Below are positions 18,632-27,002 of a DNA stretch of 64,000 nt, piece by piece. Source of the DNA: Austwickia chelonae NBRC 105200 (GTDB lineage: Bacteria; Actinomycetota; Actinomycetes; Actinomycetales; Dermatophilaceae); NCBI RefSeq assembly GCF_000298175.1, contig NZ_BAGZ01000001.1:124001-188000 (forward strand). Reading direction: 5' to 3'. A program made the position numbers and the translations under genes. Below the pieces are notes generated by a model. It made no database searches and was not told the DNA's origin. It worked only from the letters and a program-made list of their open reading frames with translations. Numbering within the stretch: the first letter of the stretch is position 1; every line of letters begins with the position of its first letter.

Positions 18632-19669
18632 TCAGGCAAGCCGAGAGTCCGGCCCATTCCGGTCGGAAGCGAAGCAGCGTACTGCCTGCGACCCGCAGGC
18701 TCTCGCACGCAGAGCCACCGAGACCGTCCCGATCGGCCCACCCCGAACGAGCAGGTCGGCCCATTCCGTTGCGGAGAGCACGAACGGGGAGCAGCAGGTG
18801 GACAAGTCCTCCACCATCTGCCGGGTCACAACGCAATCCTCCAGAATGACGGCATCTGCCGCCCGCAGCATCTGGACAGCGGCCTGCGAACCGAGTGTCT
18901 CAGCCTGCGCCGCGGAGAGCACCACGGCGCTCAGCTCGTCCGCCAACTGCGCGGCCGTTGTCACTCCGGTCGGCTTGTCGAGAGCCCCGGCAGGAAGCAC
19001 AACGGTCGTCCTCCGTCGCGTCACAGGCGCATAGGGACGGGCAGGCCATTCCGACGAGACGACCCCGTAGTTCAGATGGTCCCGCCATGCGTGACGCCCG
19101 GTCTCGTCCGGAAGCCACAGATATTCCGGCCATTCCCCCCGCAAACGGAACCCCAGGGAGCGGAGAAGACCTGCCGAACGCACATTTCCTGGCTGCACTG
19201 AGGCCTCCACCCGGTGTAGGCCCATGCCGATCGGTTCCGGCGCGAAAGCCAGGTCGACCACGAGTCGCAGACCTTCGGCGAACAGCCCACGGCCAGCGTA
19301 AGGATCGTACGCGTCATAACCCATCGCCGCAGCGAGTGCGCGTCCTCGCACCACATTGGTCACGTTGATCCGGCCGACGATGTCATGGTCACCTTCGGGC
19401 TCGGAAGCATGGACGATGAAGGTGCGATGGGAAGCGGACTGCCAACGCAGATGCCGTGACAGGTCGTGCGGGTCGACGGGATTCCACCGGGACAGCCTGG
19501 CTCGGGAGCCTTCGACGGCGATGCGATAGGGCACGATGTCCGCTGCGGTCACAGTGGCGACGTGGACCCGTTCCCCTTGGGCGCTCATCGCCCGGCCGAG
19601 GACATTCTCCTCAGTGGCCGGTTGCGGAATTCGGCTCTCGGGATTCTTTTCACGAAAGGCACGATCCAT
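18632..19669 (-). CDS. GNAT acetyltransferase (RimJ/RimL-like) with C-terminal domain of unknown function
   Basis: The N-terminal two-thirds (about residues 30-215 of 345) is a GNAT domain of the ribosomal-protein-acetylating type: YDAYDPYAGRGLFAEGLRLV is the acetyl-CoA motif, followed by LHRVEASVQPGNVRSAGLL. Residues about 230-345 form an additional globular segment with VVLPAGALDKPTGVTTAAQL and ADAVILEDCVVTRQMVEDL that I do not recognise. Start is uncertain: ATG 19669 lies 9 bp after the amidohydrolase stop; ATG 19588 would trim 27 residues and leave the domain intact. Convergent with the chemoreceptor gene. Confidence 0.75.
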   Translation of the reverse strand: MDRAFREKNPESRIPQPATEENVLGRAMSAQGERVHVATVTAADIVPYRIAVEGSRARLSRWNPVDPHDLSRHLRWQSASHRTFIVHASEPEGDHDIVGRINVTNVVRGRALAAAMGYDAYDPYAGRGLFAEGLRLVVDLAFAPEPIGMGLHRVEASVQPGNVRSAGLLRSLGFRLRGEWPEYLWLPDETGRHAWRDHLNYGVVSSEWPARPYAPVTRRRTTVVLPAGALDKPTGVTTAAQLADELSAVVLSAAQAETLGSQAAVQMLRAADAVILEDCVVTRQMVEDLSTCCSPFVLSATEWADLLVRGGPIGTVSVALRARACGSQAVRCFASDRNGPDSRLA

Positions 19670-19677
19670 GGGAAAAG

Positions 19678-20766
19678 TCACCGGACGAGTCGGCCACGTA
19701 GCACGGTCCGATGAGGACGGCCGAGGATGCGTAGGTCGGTACGTGGGTCGTCGAGAAAGACGAGGAAATCGGCTTCGGCGCCCTCTTCGAGTCCGGGTCG
19801 GCCGAGCCACTCCCGGGCGTGCCATGTCGCCGCTGCCAGGGCTCCGTCGACACCCATCCGGGTTCGAGACAGTTCGAGGACCTCGTGGGCGACCAGTCCA
19901 TGAGGGATCTGTCCGCCGGCATCGGTGCCGCAGTATATGGGGACACCTGCTTCGTGAGCAGCGCTGACCGTCTCGTAGCGGCGACGGTGGAGATCGAGCA
20001 TATGTGCCGCGTAACTGGGGAAACGACGGCGCCCGGCAGCGGCGAAGTCAGGGAAGTTAAGGATATTCACCAGGGTCGGAACGATGGCGATCCGCTGTGC
20101 GGCGAAGGTGTCGATCGTCTCGGGAACCAGCCCGGTGGCATGTTCGATGCAGTCGACGCCGGCGACGGCGAAATCGACGAGCGATTGTTCACCGAAGCAG
20201 TGCGCGGTGACACGAGCACCTTCTTCGTGAGCTGCTGCGACAGCTTGGGAGAGCACCTCGACCGGCCAGCAGATCCCTAGGTCGCCGCGTTCGCGGTCGA
20301 TCCAGTCCCCGATCAATTTCACCCATCCGTCACCGGATCGAGCTTCCTGGCGCACATAGTCGACGAGCAGATCCGGTTCGATCTCATGGGCGAAGTTCGG
20401 GATGTACCGCCGGGTCCGGGCGATATGGCGCCCGGCGCGGATGATCCGGGGAAGATCTTCACGTTCTTGAAGCCATCGGGTGTCAGCCGGCGATCCGGCG
20501 TCCCGGACAAGGAGCACCCCGGCGTCGCGTTCGGCCAGCGCATGAGCTTCGGCACGATGCGGATCGACTGCACCGTGTTGCTCCAGACCGATGTGGCAGT
20601 GGGCGTCGACCATTCCGGGATAGACATGCCCACGAACGGTCTCGACGTCGACCGTCGAGCTCGGGGGGGCATAGCTGACCCGGCCGTCGACGACCCAGAT
20701 GTCATCGCGGATCTCGTCGGCGCTGACATGGATCTGACCTGAGACGTGCAGCACGGGAGCGCTCAT
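19678..20766 (-). CDS. Amidohydrolase, imidazolonepropionase-like
   Basis: A metal-dependent hydrolase of the amidohydrolase superfamily, 362 residues. Metal ligands are in place: VDAHCHIG (HxH), lysine in DGWVKLIGDW, histidines in TAHCFGE and IEHATGL, and aspartate in CGTDAGGQ. The composite beta domain is split between the N terminus and the C terminus (ADFLVFLDDPRTDL). The closest general class is imidazolonepropionase/prolidase-like hydrolases of unknown substrate. Start has a -10 box TAGGTT 7 nt upstream and no ribosome site. The GNAT gene follows after 9 bp and is probably co-transcribed. Confidence 0.85.
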   Translation of the reverse strand: MSAPVLHVSGQIHVSADEIRDDIWVVDGRVSYAPPSSTVDVETVRGHVYPGMVDAHCHIGLEQHGAVDPHRAEAHALAERDAGVLLVRDAGSPADTRWLQEREDLPRIIRAGRHIARTRRYIPNFAHEIEPDLLVDYVRQEARSGDGWVKLIGDWIDRERGDLGICWPVEVLSQAVAAAHEEGARVTAHCFGEQSLVDFAVAGVDCIEHATGLVPETIDTFAAQRIAIVPTLVNILNFPDFAAAGRRRFPSYAAHMLDLHRRRYETVSAAHEAGVPIYCGTDAGGQIPHGLVAHEVLELSRTRMGVDGALAAATWHAREWLGRPGLEEGAEADFLVFLDDPRTDLRILGRPHRTVLRGRLVR

Positions 20767-20773
20767 AGGCCTG

Positions 20774-20779
20774 AACCTA
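20774..20779 (-). promoter_or_regulatory. -10 box TAGGTT, leaderless start of amidohydrolase
   Basis: TAGGTT on the minus strand ends 7 nt before the ATG at 20766, with no ribosome site between. Fits a transcript starting at the start codon. Confidence 0.6.
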
Positions 20780-20819
20780 TCGCGGCTCCCGTGCCGTGAC
20801 GTGGACGACTCTTCGTCGA

Positions 20820-22490
20820 TCAGCCTTTGAGGAACTTGTCGAAGCCTTTGGGCAAGGACGCCGGATCGAGGCCAGCAGTATTCCCAGCCTGCGGGGCCAC
20901 TCCCTGTGATGGCCCCACGCCGAGAGCTTTCCCCTGATCGGCAAGGTCTTCGGGAAGTGCTCCGGGCCCGCCGAAGGCATTCTGCAGAGCGGTTTCCCGT
21001 GCTTGAGCCTGGCGCTCGGCCATGGCTTTCTCCTGCGCGGCACGCTTGGCCGGGTTCCCGGACTTGCCTTTCTTCTTGGGCTGTTTCTTCCGGGCGGATC
21101 CTCCCCCGATGCCGGGCATGCCTGGCATCCCGGGGATCCCACCCCCTCGGCGGAGTTGACGCATCATCTTCTGCGCTTCACCGAAGCGCTCCAGCAGCTG
21201 GTTGACCTCGGTCACCGACACGCCAGAGCCTTTGGCGATACGAGCCCGACGCGATCCGTTGATCTGTTTGGGGTGTGTGCGTTCGAAGGGGGTCATGGAA
21301 CGCACCATGGCCTCGACCCGGTCGAATTCACGCTCATCGAGCGCATTGAGCTGGTCGCGCATCTGGTTCATCCCGGGCATCATGCCCAAGAGCTGCTTCA
21401 ACGAGCCCATTTTCTTGATCGCCGACATCTGCTGCAGGAAGTCGTCGAAGGTGAAGTCCTCGTCCGTGAGGAACTTCCTGGCCATCTCGTCCTGCTGACG
21501 CTGGTCGAAAGCCCGCTGAGCTTGTTCGATCAGGGTCAGTACGTCACCCATGTCGAGGATGCGACTGGCCATCCGGTCAGGGTGGAAGACCTCGAAGTCC
21601 TTGGTCTGCTCCCCGACGGAGGCGAACATGATGGGCCGGCCGGTGACCCCGGCAACAGAGAGTGCGGCGCCGCCTCGGGCGTCACCGTCCAGTTTGGACA
21701 GCACGACACCGGTGAAGTCGAGAGTGTCGAGGAAGGCTGTGGCCGTGTCGACCGCAGCCTGGCCGATCATCGCGTCGATGACGAAGAGGATCTCATCGGG
21801 GCGGACCGCGTTCTTGATGTCGGCGGCCTGGGCCATCAGCTCTTCGTCGATGGCCAGACGTCCGGCGGTGTCCACGATGACCACGTCGTGCTGATCTCGC
21901 CGAGCCTGCTCGACACCATCGCGCGCGACCTGCACCGGGTCGCCAAATCCGCGTGTCCCCGATCCTGTTTCGATGGCAGCGTCATTGCCTGCGACATTGC
22001 CCTTCTCCGGCGCGTAGACCGGCACGCCGGCCCGTTCTCCGACGACCTGGAGCTGGGTGACCGCATTCGGACGCTGCAGGTCGGCGGCCACCAGCAGCGG
22101 TGTGTGCCCCTGGCTCTTCAACCAGTATCCGAGTTTCCCGGCCAGGGTGGTCTTACCCGCTCCTTGAAGACCGACCAACATGATCACCGTGGGCGGGTTC
22201 TTCGCGAGGTTGAGATTGCGGGTCTGTCCACCCAGGACAGAGACCAGCTCCTCATGGACGATCTTGACGACCTGCTGACCCGGGTTGAGCGCTTCGTGCA
22301 CCTCACTGCCCAGCGCACGTTCACGCACCTGCCCCGTGAACTGCCGCACGACAGGTAGGGCGACATCGGCGTCCAGGAGGGCGACCCGGATGTCACGGAT
22401 GGTCGCATTCAGGTCGCGCTCGGTGACACGGCCCTTGCTGCGCAGGTTCTTGAAGGTCGCGGCGAGGCGATCTGACAGGCTGTTGAACAC
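20820..22490 (-). CDS. ffh: Signal recognition particle protein Ffh (SRP54)
   Basis: GTPase that binds signal sequences and 4.5S RNA and targets ribosomes to FtsY. The 556-residue product has the NG domain with GLQGAGKTTLAGKLG, DTAGRL and TKLDGDARGGA, then the methionine-rich M domain (MGSLKQLLGMMPGMNQM). The C-terminal tail is Gly/Lys-rich and longer than in E. coli. GTG start at 22490, 6 nt after a TAGCCT -10 box, predicting a leaderless message. Its receptor ftsY lies at 29851-31017 in the same window. Confidence 0.97.
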   Translation of the reverse strand: MFNSLSDRLAATFKNLRSKGRVTERDLNATIRDIRVALLDADVALPVVRQFTGQVRERALGSEVHEALNPGQQVVKIVHEELVSVLGGQTRNLNLAKNPPTVIMLVGLQGAGKTTLAGKLGYWLKSQGHTPLLVAADLQRPNAVTQLQVVGERAGVPVYAPEKGNVAGNDAAIETGSGTRGFGDPVQVARDGVEQARRDQHDVVIVDTAGRLAIDEELMAQAADIKNAVRPDEILFVIDAMIGQAAVDTATAFLDTLDFTGVVLSKLDGDARGGAALSVAGVTGRPIMFASVGEQTKDFEVFHPDRMASRILDMGDVLTLIEQAQRAFDQRQQDEMARKFLTDEDFTFDDFLQQMSAIKKMGSLKQLLGMMPGMNQMRDQLNALDEREFDRVEAMVRSMTPFERTHPKQINGSRRARIAKGSGVSVTEVNQLLERFGEAQKMMRQLRRGGGIPGMPGMPGIGGGSARKKQPKKKGKSGNPAKRAAQEKAMAERQAQARETALQNAFGGPGALPEDLADQGKALGVGPSQGVAPQAGNTAGLDPASLPKGFDKFLKG

Positions 22491-22496
22491 CTGCCA

Positions 22497-22502
22497 AGGC
22501 TA
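22497..22502 (-). promoter_or_regulatory. -10 box TAGCCT, leaderless start of ffh
   Basis: TAGCCT on the minus strand ends 6 nt before the GTG start of ffh; there is no ribosome site. Confidence 0.55.
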
Positions 22503-22617
22503 ACGAATCGGGGGGCTCTCGTGTGCGTCCGCCCGGATCGCGTCGACAGGGCGGCGTCCAGGCCCGCGAAGGAGTACATCCGCATGGTTCCGACATGATC
22601 GGATCCGACGACATGGC

Positions 22618-22654
22618 AGCGGTGCCCACCTGGTCATCATCGGTGGGCACCGCT
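22618..22654 (-). terminator. Hairpin after sugar ABC operon
   Basis: Perfect 13-bp stem (agcggtgcccacc with its complement) and an 11-nt loop, 54 bp after the chvE-like gene. No T-run. Position supports termination of the ABC transporter operon. Confidence 0.65.
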
Positions 22655-22707
22655 GATCGGACGCATTTCGAGAAGCCGGAGCCACTTGAAGGGCCCCACC
22701 CGTGGTC

Positions 22708-23814
22708 CTATTTGGTCAACGACGACAGGTTGGGATCATTGGCGTATTCCTCGGCAGCATTGGCCTTGGTGACGATGTGCGGGTCGAGCAGCTGCGCAGG
22801 CACGACCTTGGCCTTGTTGTCGTAGTCCTTCTCGTTGTTGATCGCCGGTTTCTGGCCCTTCTGCAACGCCTTGGCCATGTCGATGGCTGCCTTGACCAAG
22901 TTTCGGGTGTCCTTGTTGATCGTCGAGTACTGCTCGCCCTTCATGATCGACTGGACCGAGGCGACCTCTGAGTCCTGACCGGTGACCACCGGGATCGGCT
23001 TACCTGCAGAACGGGCCGAGGTGATGATGGCTCGCGCCAAGGTGTCATTCGGGGAGAGCACGCCGTCAAGTGTCTTGCCAGCGGCATAGGTACTGGTCAG
23101 GATGGTATCCATCCGACGCTGGGCGTTCTCGGCCTTCCACCCTTCGGTGGTGGCCTGCTTGAAGTCCTTCTGCCCGGAGCCGACGACCACGGAGCCTTTC
23201 TCGATCTCCGGTTTCAGGACGTCCATGGCCCCGTCGAAAAAGACCTGGCTGTTGGCGTCGTCGGGAGACCCGGCGAAGAGCTCGATCGTGTAGGGGCCCT
23301 CCGCCTTCTTGCTCTTCATCCCCTCCAGTAGCGCTTTGCCCTGCAACTGCCCGACCTTGCGGTTGTCGTAGGCCAGGTAGTAATCGACGTTGGGGGTCTC
23401 CTTCAGCAAACGGTCGTAGGCGACGACGACTGCTCCGGCATCCTTCGCTGCTTTGGCCTGGGTGCCGAGTTGGCTGCCGTCCTTCGCTCCGACAAAAATC
23501 ACCTTTGCGCCGCGGGTCACCATTGCTTGGATCTGGTTCTGCTGATCAGCAACGGTGTTGGTGGCAGCCGCATATTGCACGTCAGCCTTGAACCCGGCTT
23601 CTTTCAACCCGTCCTCGAAGAGTTTTCCGGCGAGGACCCAGTTCTCACTGGTCTTGTCGGGCAGGGCGACGCCCACCATGGCGTCGGCCGGGAAGCCCTT
23701 GGCGGTTCCGCCACCGGCGGAGGACCCGGTCTCGCGGCTGGAGTTACCGCAGGCTGTCAGGGCCAGCAGCGCGGCGGCGCTCACAGCTGCGGCCTTGATC
23801 GCGATGGAACGCAT
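22708..23814 (-). CDS. chvE: Sugar ABC transporter substrate-binding lipoprotein, ChvE type
   Basis: Extracytoplasmic sugar-binding protein of the CUT2 (ribose/multiple monosaccharide) class, 368 residues. Signal peptide with lipobox LTACG gives a lipid-anchored protein. The periplasmic-binding fold is shown by VGVALPDKTSENW, GAKDGSQLGTQ and VVTGQDSEVASVQ, similar to ChvE family. Start ATG at 23814 with AGAGAAG upstream. It is the last gene of the operon, after the ATPase and permease; in most CUT2 operons the binding protein comes first. Exact sugar (glucose, xylose, arabinose or others) is not deducible. Confidence 0.9.
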   Translation of the reverse strand: MRSIAIKAAAVSAAALLALTACGNSSRETGSSAGGGTAKGFPADAMVGVALPDKTSENWVLAGKLFEDGLKEAGFKADVQYAAATNTVADQQNQIQAMVTRGAKVIFVGAKDGSQLGTQAKAAKDAGAVVVAYDRLLKETPNVDYYLAYDNRKVGQLQGKALLEGMKSKKAEGPYTIELFAGSPDDANSQVFFDGAMDVLKPEIEKGSVVVGSGQKDFKQATTEGWKAENAQRRMDTILTSTYAAGKTLDGVLSPNDTLARAIITSARSAGKPIPVVTGQDSEVASVQSIMKGEQYSTINKDTRNLVKAAIDMAKALQKGQKPAINNEKDYDNKAKVVPAQLLDPHIVTKANAAEEYANDPNLSSLTK

Positions 23815-23857
23815 GACTTCTCTTTTCTCGTGGTGAGTGTGGAGGAAGAGGCCCCGG

Positions 23858-25114
23858 TTAGGGCTGGGTCGCGTCGGCTCCGGTGGTGGGGGATACCCGT
23901 GGGACACCGTTGTCGTTGCGGGATTTCAGAAAATGTCCGATGATGCTGGGCTTGCCTTGTTTCTTGTTCCAGACGTCGATCGCTACGGCGAAGAGGAGAA
24001 CCAGGCCCTTGATGATCTGGACCCGGTCGGATCCGATGCCCTCGAGCGCGAGCCCGGTGTTCAGGAAGGCCATGACGAGTCCGCCGACGATGGAACCGAT
24101 GACGGTGCCGACGCCTCCGGTGACTGCGGCCCCACCGATGAAGACCGCAGCGATGGCGTCAAGTTCCCAGCTGTTCCCGTCCTGGGGCCCGGATGCCGTC
24201 GAGCGTGCGACGAAGATCATCCCGGCCAGTGCGGCGAGGACCGACATGTTCATCATGACGAAAAAGTTCGTCCGCTGTGTCTTCACCCCGGCCAGGGTCG
24301 CTGCGCGCAGGTTGCCACCGACGGCGTAGACATGGCGGCCGAAGACGGTGCGTCCGGTGACGAAGGAGTAGAGCAGGACGAGTGCGACGAGGACCAATCC
24401 GGAGACGGGGAAGGAGGTCCCAGGCCGACCGGAGGCGAAGAGCAGTGTCGCCGAGACGAGCACAGCAGACAGGAGCACGATCCGCAGCATGGTCACGATC
24501 ATCGGCACCACAGTCGCCTTCATCTTGACCCGGATACGCCGGTCATGGAGTTCGTGCCAGACGACATAGGCCGTGGCCAGCAGACCGATGATCAACGTCG
24601 GTTCGTTGTAGGGGAGCCCGGTGTGCAGTTCGGGGAGGAACCCGGCACCGATGTATTGGAAATCCTCCGGGACGGGAACCGACTGGCTGTTCCCCACCCA
24701 TTGATTGGCGCCTCGGAAGATCATCATTCCTGCGAGGGTCACGATGAATGCGGGGACGCCCCAGTAGGCAACCCAGTATCCCTGCCAGGCTCCCACGGCG
24801 GCGCCGATCAACAACCCGATGAGAAAGGCGACCCAGGAAGGCGTGCCGTTCTGCATGAGCTTGGCGACGATGATGCCGACGAAGGCTGCTACCGATCCGA
24901 CCGACAGGTCGATATGCCCAGCGATGATGACCATCACCATACCGATGGCCAGGATGAGGATGTAGGAGTATTGACTGACCACGGATATGAGATTGTCCGG
25001 GGTCAACATCAACCCACCGGTCCGGAACTGGAAGAACACCAGGATCACGGCCAGCGCGAAGATCATACCGAATTGCCGCAGGTCTCCGCCTACGACCTTC
25101 CTGATCAATTCCAT
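23858..25114 (-). CDS. mmsB: Sugar ABC transporter permease, MmsB/GguB type
   Basis: Inner-membrane channel subunit of 418 residues with about ten membrane helices. IAGHIDLSVGSVAAFVGI and FGRHVYAVGGNLRAATLAG are conserved CUT2 permease segments; the latter region contains the ATPase-contact loop. The long insert between helices 5 and 7 is typical of the GguB subgroup, larger than RbsC. ATG at 25114 follows GAGGAG. It lies 15 bp after the ATPase gene and 43 bp before the binding protein gene. Confidence 0.92.
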   Translation of the reverse strand: MELIRKVVGGDLRQFGMIFALAVILVFFQFRTGGLMLTPDNLISVVSQYSYILILAIGMVMVIIAGHIDLSVGSVAAFVGIIVAKLMQNGTPSWVAFLIGLLIGAAVGAWQGYWVAYWGVPAFIVTLAGMMIFRGANQWVGNSQSVPVPEDFQYIGAGFLPELHTGLPYNEPTLIIGLLATAYVVWHELHDRRIRVKMKATVVPMIVTMLRIVLLSAVLVSATLLFASGRPGTSFPVSGLVLVALVLLYSFVTGRTVFGRHVYAVGGNLRAATLAGVKTQRTNFFVMMNMSVLAALAGMIFVARSTASGPQDGNSWELDAIAAVFIGGAAVTGGVGTVIGSIVGGLVMAFLNTGLALEGIGSDRVQIIKGLVLLFAVAIDVWNKKQGKPSIIGHFLKSRNDNGVPRVSPTTGADATQP

Positions 25115-25128
25115 TGTCGTCTTTCTCC

Positions 25129-26676
25129 TCACGCCTTCACGGCCTGGGTCATGTGCTTCATCAGACGTTCCTGATCTGCTTCGGCCGCAGGCAGGCATGC
25201 CGTGATCGATCCTTCGAAGATGGTGTATATCCGATCGCAGAGACCAAGAAGTTCAGGAAGCTCGGAGGAGACCACGATGATTCCCTTTCCCTCCTGAGCC
25301 AGCTTGTTGATGATCGTGTAGATCTCATACTTGGCTCCGACGTCGATGCCCCGGGTGGGTTCGTCGAGGATCAACAGATCAGGGTCCGTGAACATCCATT
25401 TTCCGAGCACCACTTTTTGCTGGTTACCACCGGAGAGTTTGTCCACCCCCTCATCGACGGTAGGCGCTTTGATACGCAAGTCCTGACGAAATGTCTCGGC
25501 GGCACCTCGTTCGGCGAAGGCATCGACGACATTGATCGGTGCGATTTTGCGGAGTTTCGCCGCAACAGTCGATTTCTTGATGTCGTCGAGGAGATTCAGA
25601 CCGAGGTTCTTACGGTCCTCACTCACGTAGGCAACGCCATGTTTGATCGCCTGACTGACGTTCTTCATCTCGATGGGCAGGCCTTCCTTGTAGACCTGGC
25701 CTCCCAACCAGACCCCGTAGGAACGCCCGAACAAGCTCATCACCAGTTCGGTCCGCCCCGACCCCATGAGCCCGGCGAATCCCACGATCTCTCCCCTGCG
25801 GACCGTGAAGTCGGAGTGCTTGCACACCAGACGTTCGGAGACGACCGGATGCTGCACCGTCCAGTCACGGACTTCGAAAAAGACGTCGCCGATCTGCGGG
25901 ATCCGCTCGGGGAACCGACTCTCCAGGGATCGTCCCACCATTCCTCGGATGATCCGATCCTCGTTGACACCGCCAGCGTCGACATCCAAGGTCTCGATGC
26001 TGCGGCCGTCACGGATGATGGTGATGGAGTTCGAGATTTCTTCGATCTCGTTGAGTTTGTGGCTGATCATGATCGCGGTGATCCCCTTGGACCTCAGGTC
26101 GGAGATCAGTTCGAGCAGATGTTCGGAGTCGGTCTCGTTCAAAGCCGCGGTGGGCTCGTCGAGGATCAGTAGCCGGACATCCTTCGCCAAGGCTTTAGCG
26201 ATCTCGACCAGCTGCTGTTTACCTACGCCGAGATCTTTGATCTTCGTGTCCGGATCCTCACGCAGACCGACACGGTCCATCAGGGCTTGTGCGCGCAAGT
26301 TCGCAGCGCGCCAGTCGATCGCGCCATAGGACGTGACTTCGTTACCCAGGAAAAGATTCTCAGTGATGGAGAGTTCTGGGATAAGGGCGAGTTCCTGGTG
26401 GATGATGACGATTCCGGCCGACTCCGAAGCCTTGATGTCCTTGAACCGGACCTCCTGGCCGTCGAGCAGAATCTGTCCTTCGTAGCTCCCATAGGGGTAG
26501 ACACCGGAGAGCACTTTCATCAGGGTCGATTTCCCGGCACCATTTTCGCCGCAGATGGCATGGACTTCACCGCGGCGCACGATCAGCGACACTTCGTCCA
26601 GCGCCTTCACGCCTGGGAAGCGTTTGGTGATCTGCCGCATCTCGAGAATGTTCTCGTGCGCGCTTTCGCCCGTCAT
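25129..26676 (-). CDS. mmsA: Sugar ABC transporter ATPase, MmsA/GguA type
   Basis: A 515-residue protein with two fused ABC cassettes, as in all CUT2 importers. The first has Walker A GENGAGKST, signature LGVGKQQLVEIAKAL and Walker B LLILDEPTAAL. The second has a degenerate Walker A (GLMGSGRTE), signature LSGGNQQKVVLGKW and LLILDEPTRGID; degeneration of the second P-loop is normal for this class. It is first in the operon mmsA-mmsB-chvE. The 326-bp gap upstream should carry the promoter and operator for the ROK regulator. Confidence 0.93.
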   Translation of the reverse strand: MTGESAHENILEMRQITKRFPGVKALDEVSLIVRRGEVHAICGENGAGKSTLMKVLSGVYPYGSYEGQILLDGQEVRFKDIKASESAGIVIIHQELALIPELSITENLFLGNEVTSYGAIDWRAANLRAQALMDRVGLREDPDTKIKDLGVGKQQLVEIAKALAKDVRLLILDEPTAALNETDSEHLLELISDLRSKGITAIMISHKLNEIEEISNSITIIRDGRSIETLDVDAGGVNEDRIIRGMVGRSLESRFPERIPQIGDVFFEVRDWTVQHPVVSERLVCKHSDFTVRRGEIVGFAGLMGSGRTELVMSLFGRSYGVWLGGQVYKEGLPIEMKNVSQAIKHGVAYVSEDRKNLGLNLLDDIKKSTVAAKLRKIAPINVVDAFAERGAAETFRQDLRIKAPTVDEGVDKLSGGNQQKVVLGKWMFTDPDLLILDEPTRGIDVGAKYEIYTIINKLAQEGKGIIVVSSELPELLGLCDRIYTIFEGSITACLPAAEADQERLMKHMTQAVKA

Positions 26677-27002
26677 ACCTCGTCGTACTCCCTCCGGGTT
26701 CTCCGGGCGGGAGACGCCGAGCGACCCTGCCCGTTGAAGAAGTGAACCCTGGCCAGCCCGTTGCGGTCAAGTCATGAACACATAACGGTTCTGCGGGCCA
26801 GTGCCCCCACTCCAGGGTCCCTCTTTGACAGCGCTTCGGAAAGCTTTCTTTGGAGCGACGGAAAAGACCGAGGGAGAAGTCGACTGAGCTCTACCAGATC
26901 CTCGGTTAAGGCCCTGGTCCGACCTTCGCCGATGTCGACAACAGCTGTCTGAAATATGAGAAAGTTCCTCCGCGAGGGTGCGCCCCCGTCAGTGACGACC
27001 GG
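26677..27002 (-). promoter_or_regulatory. Upstream region of sugar transporter operon with palindrome
   Basis: No gene is supported here. A perfect 10-bp palindrome GAAAGCTTTC lies at 26839-26848 in a locally AT-richer stretch, about 165 bp before mmsA; it could be the operator for the ROK protein encoded just upstream, but no second copy was found near the ROK start. No clear -35/-10 pair was identified. Confidence 0.3.

Noticed and set aside
23837-25174. 445-codon open frame on the plus strand
   Set aside because: Antisense to the permease gene; His/Asp-rich composition is typical of a shadow of a membrane protein.
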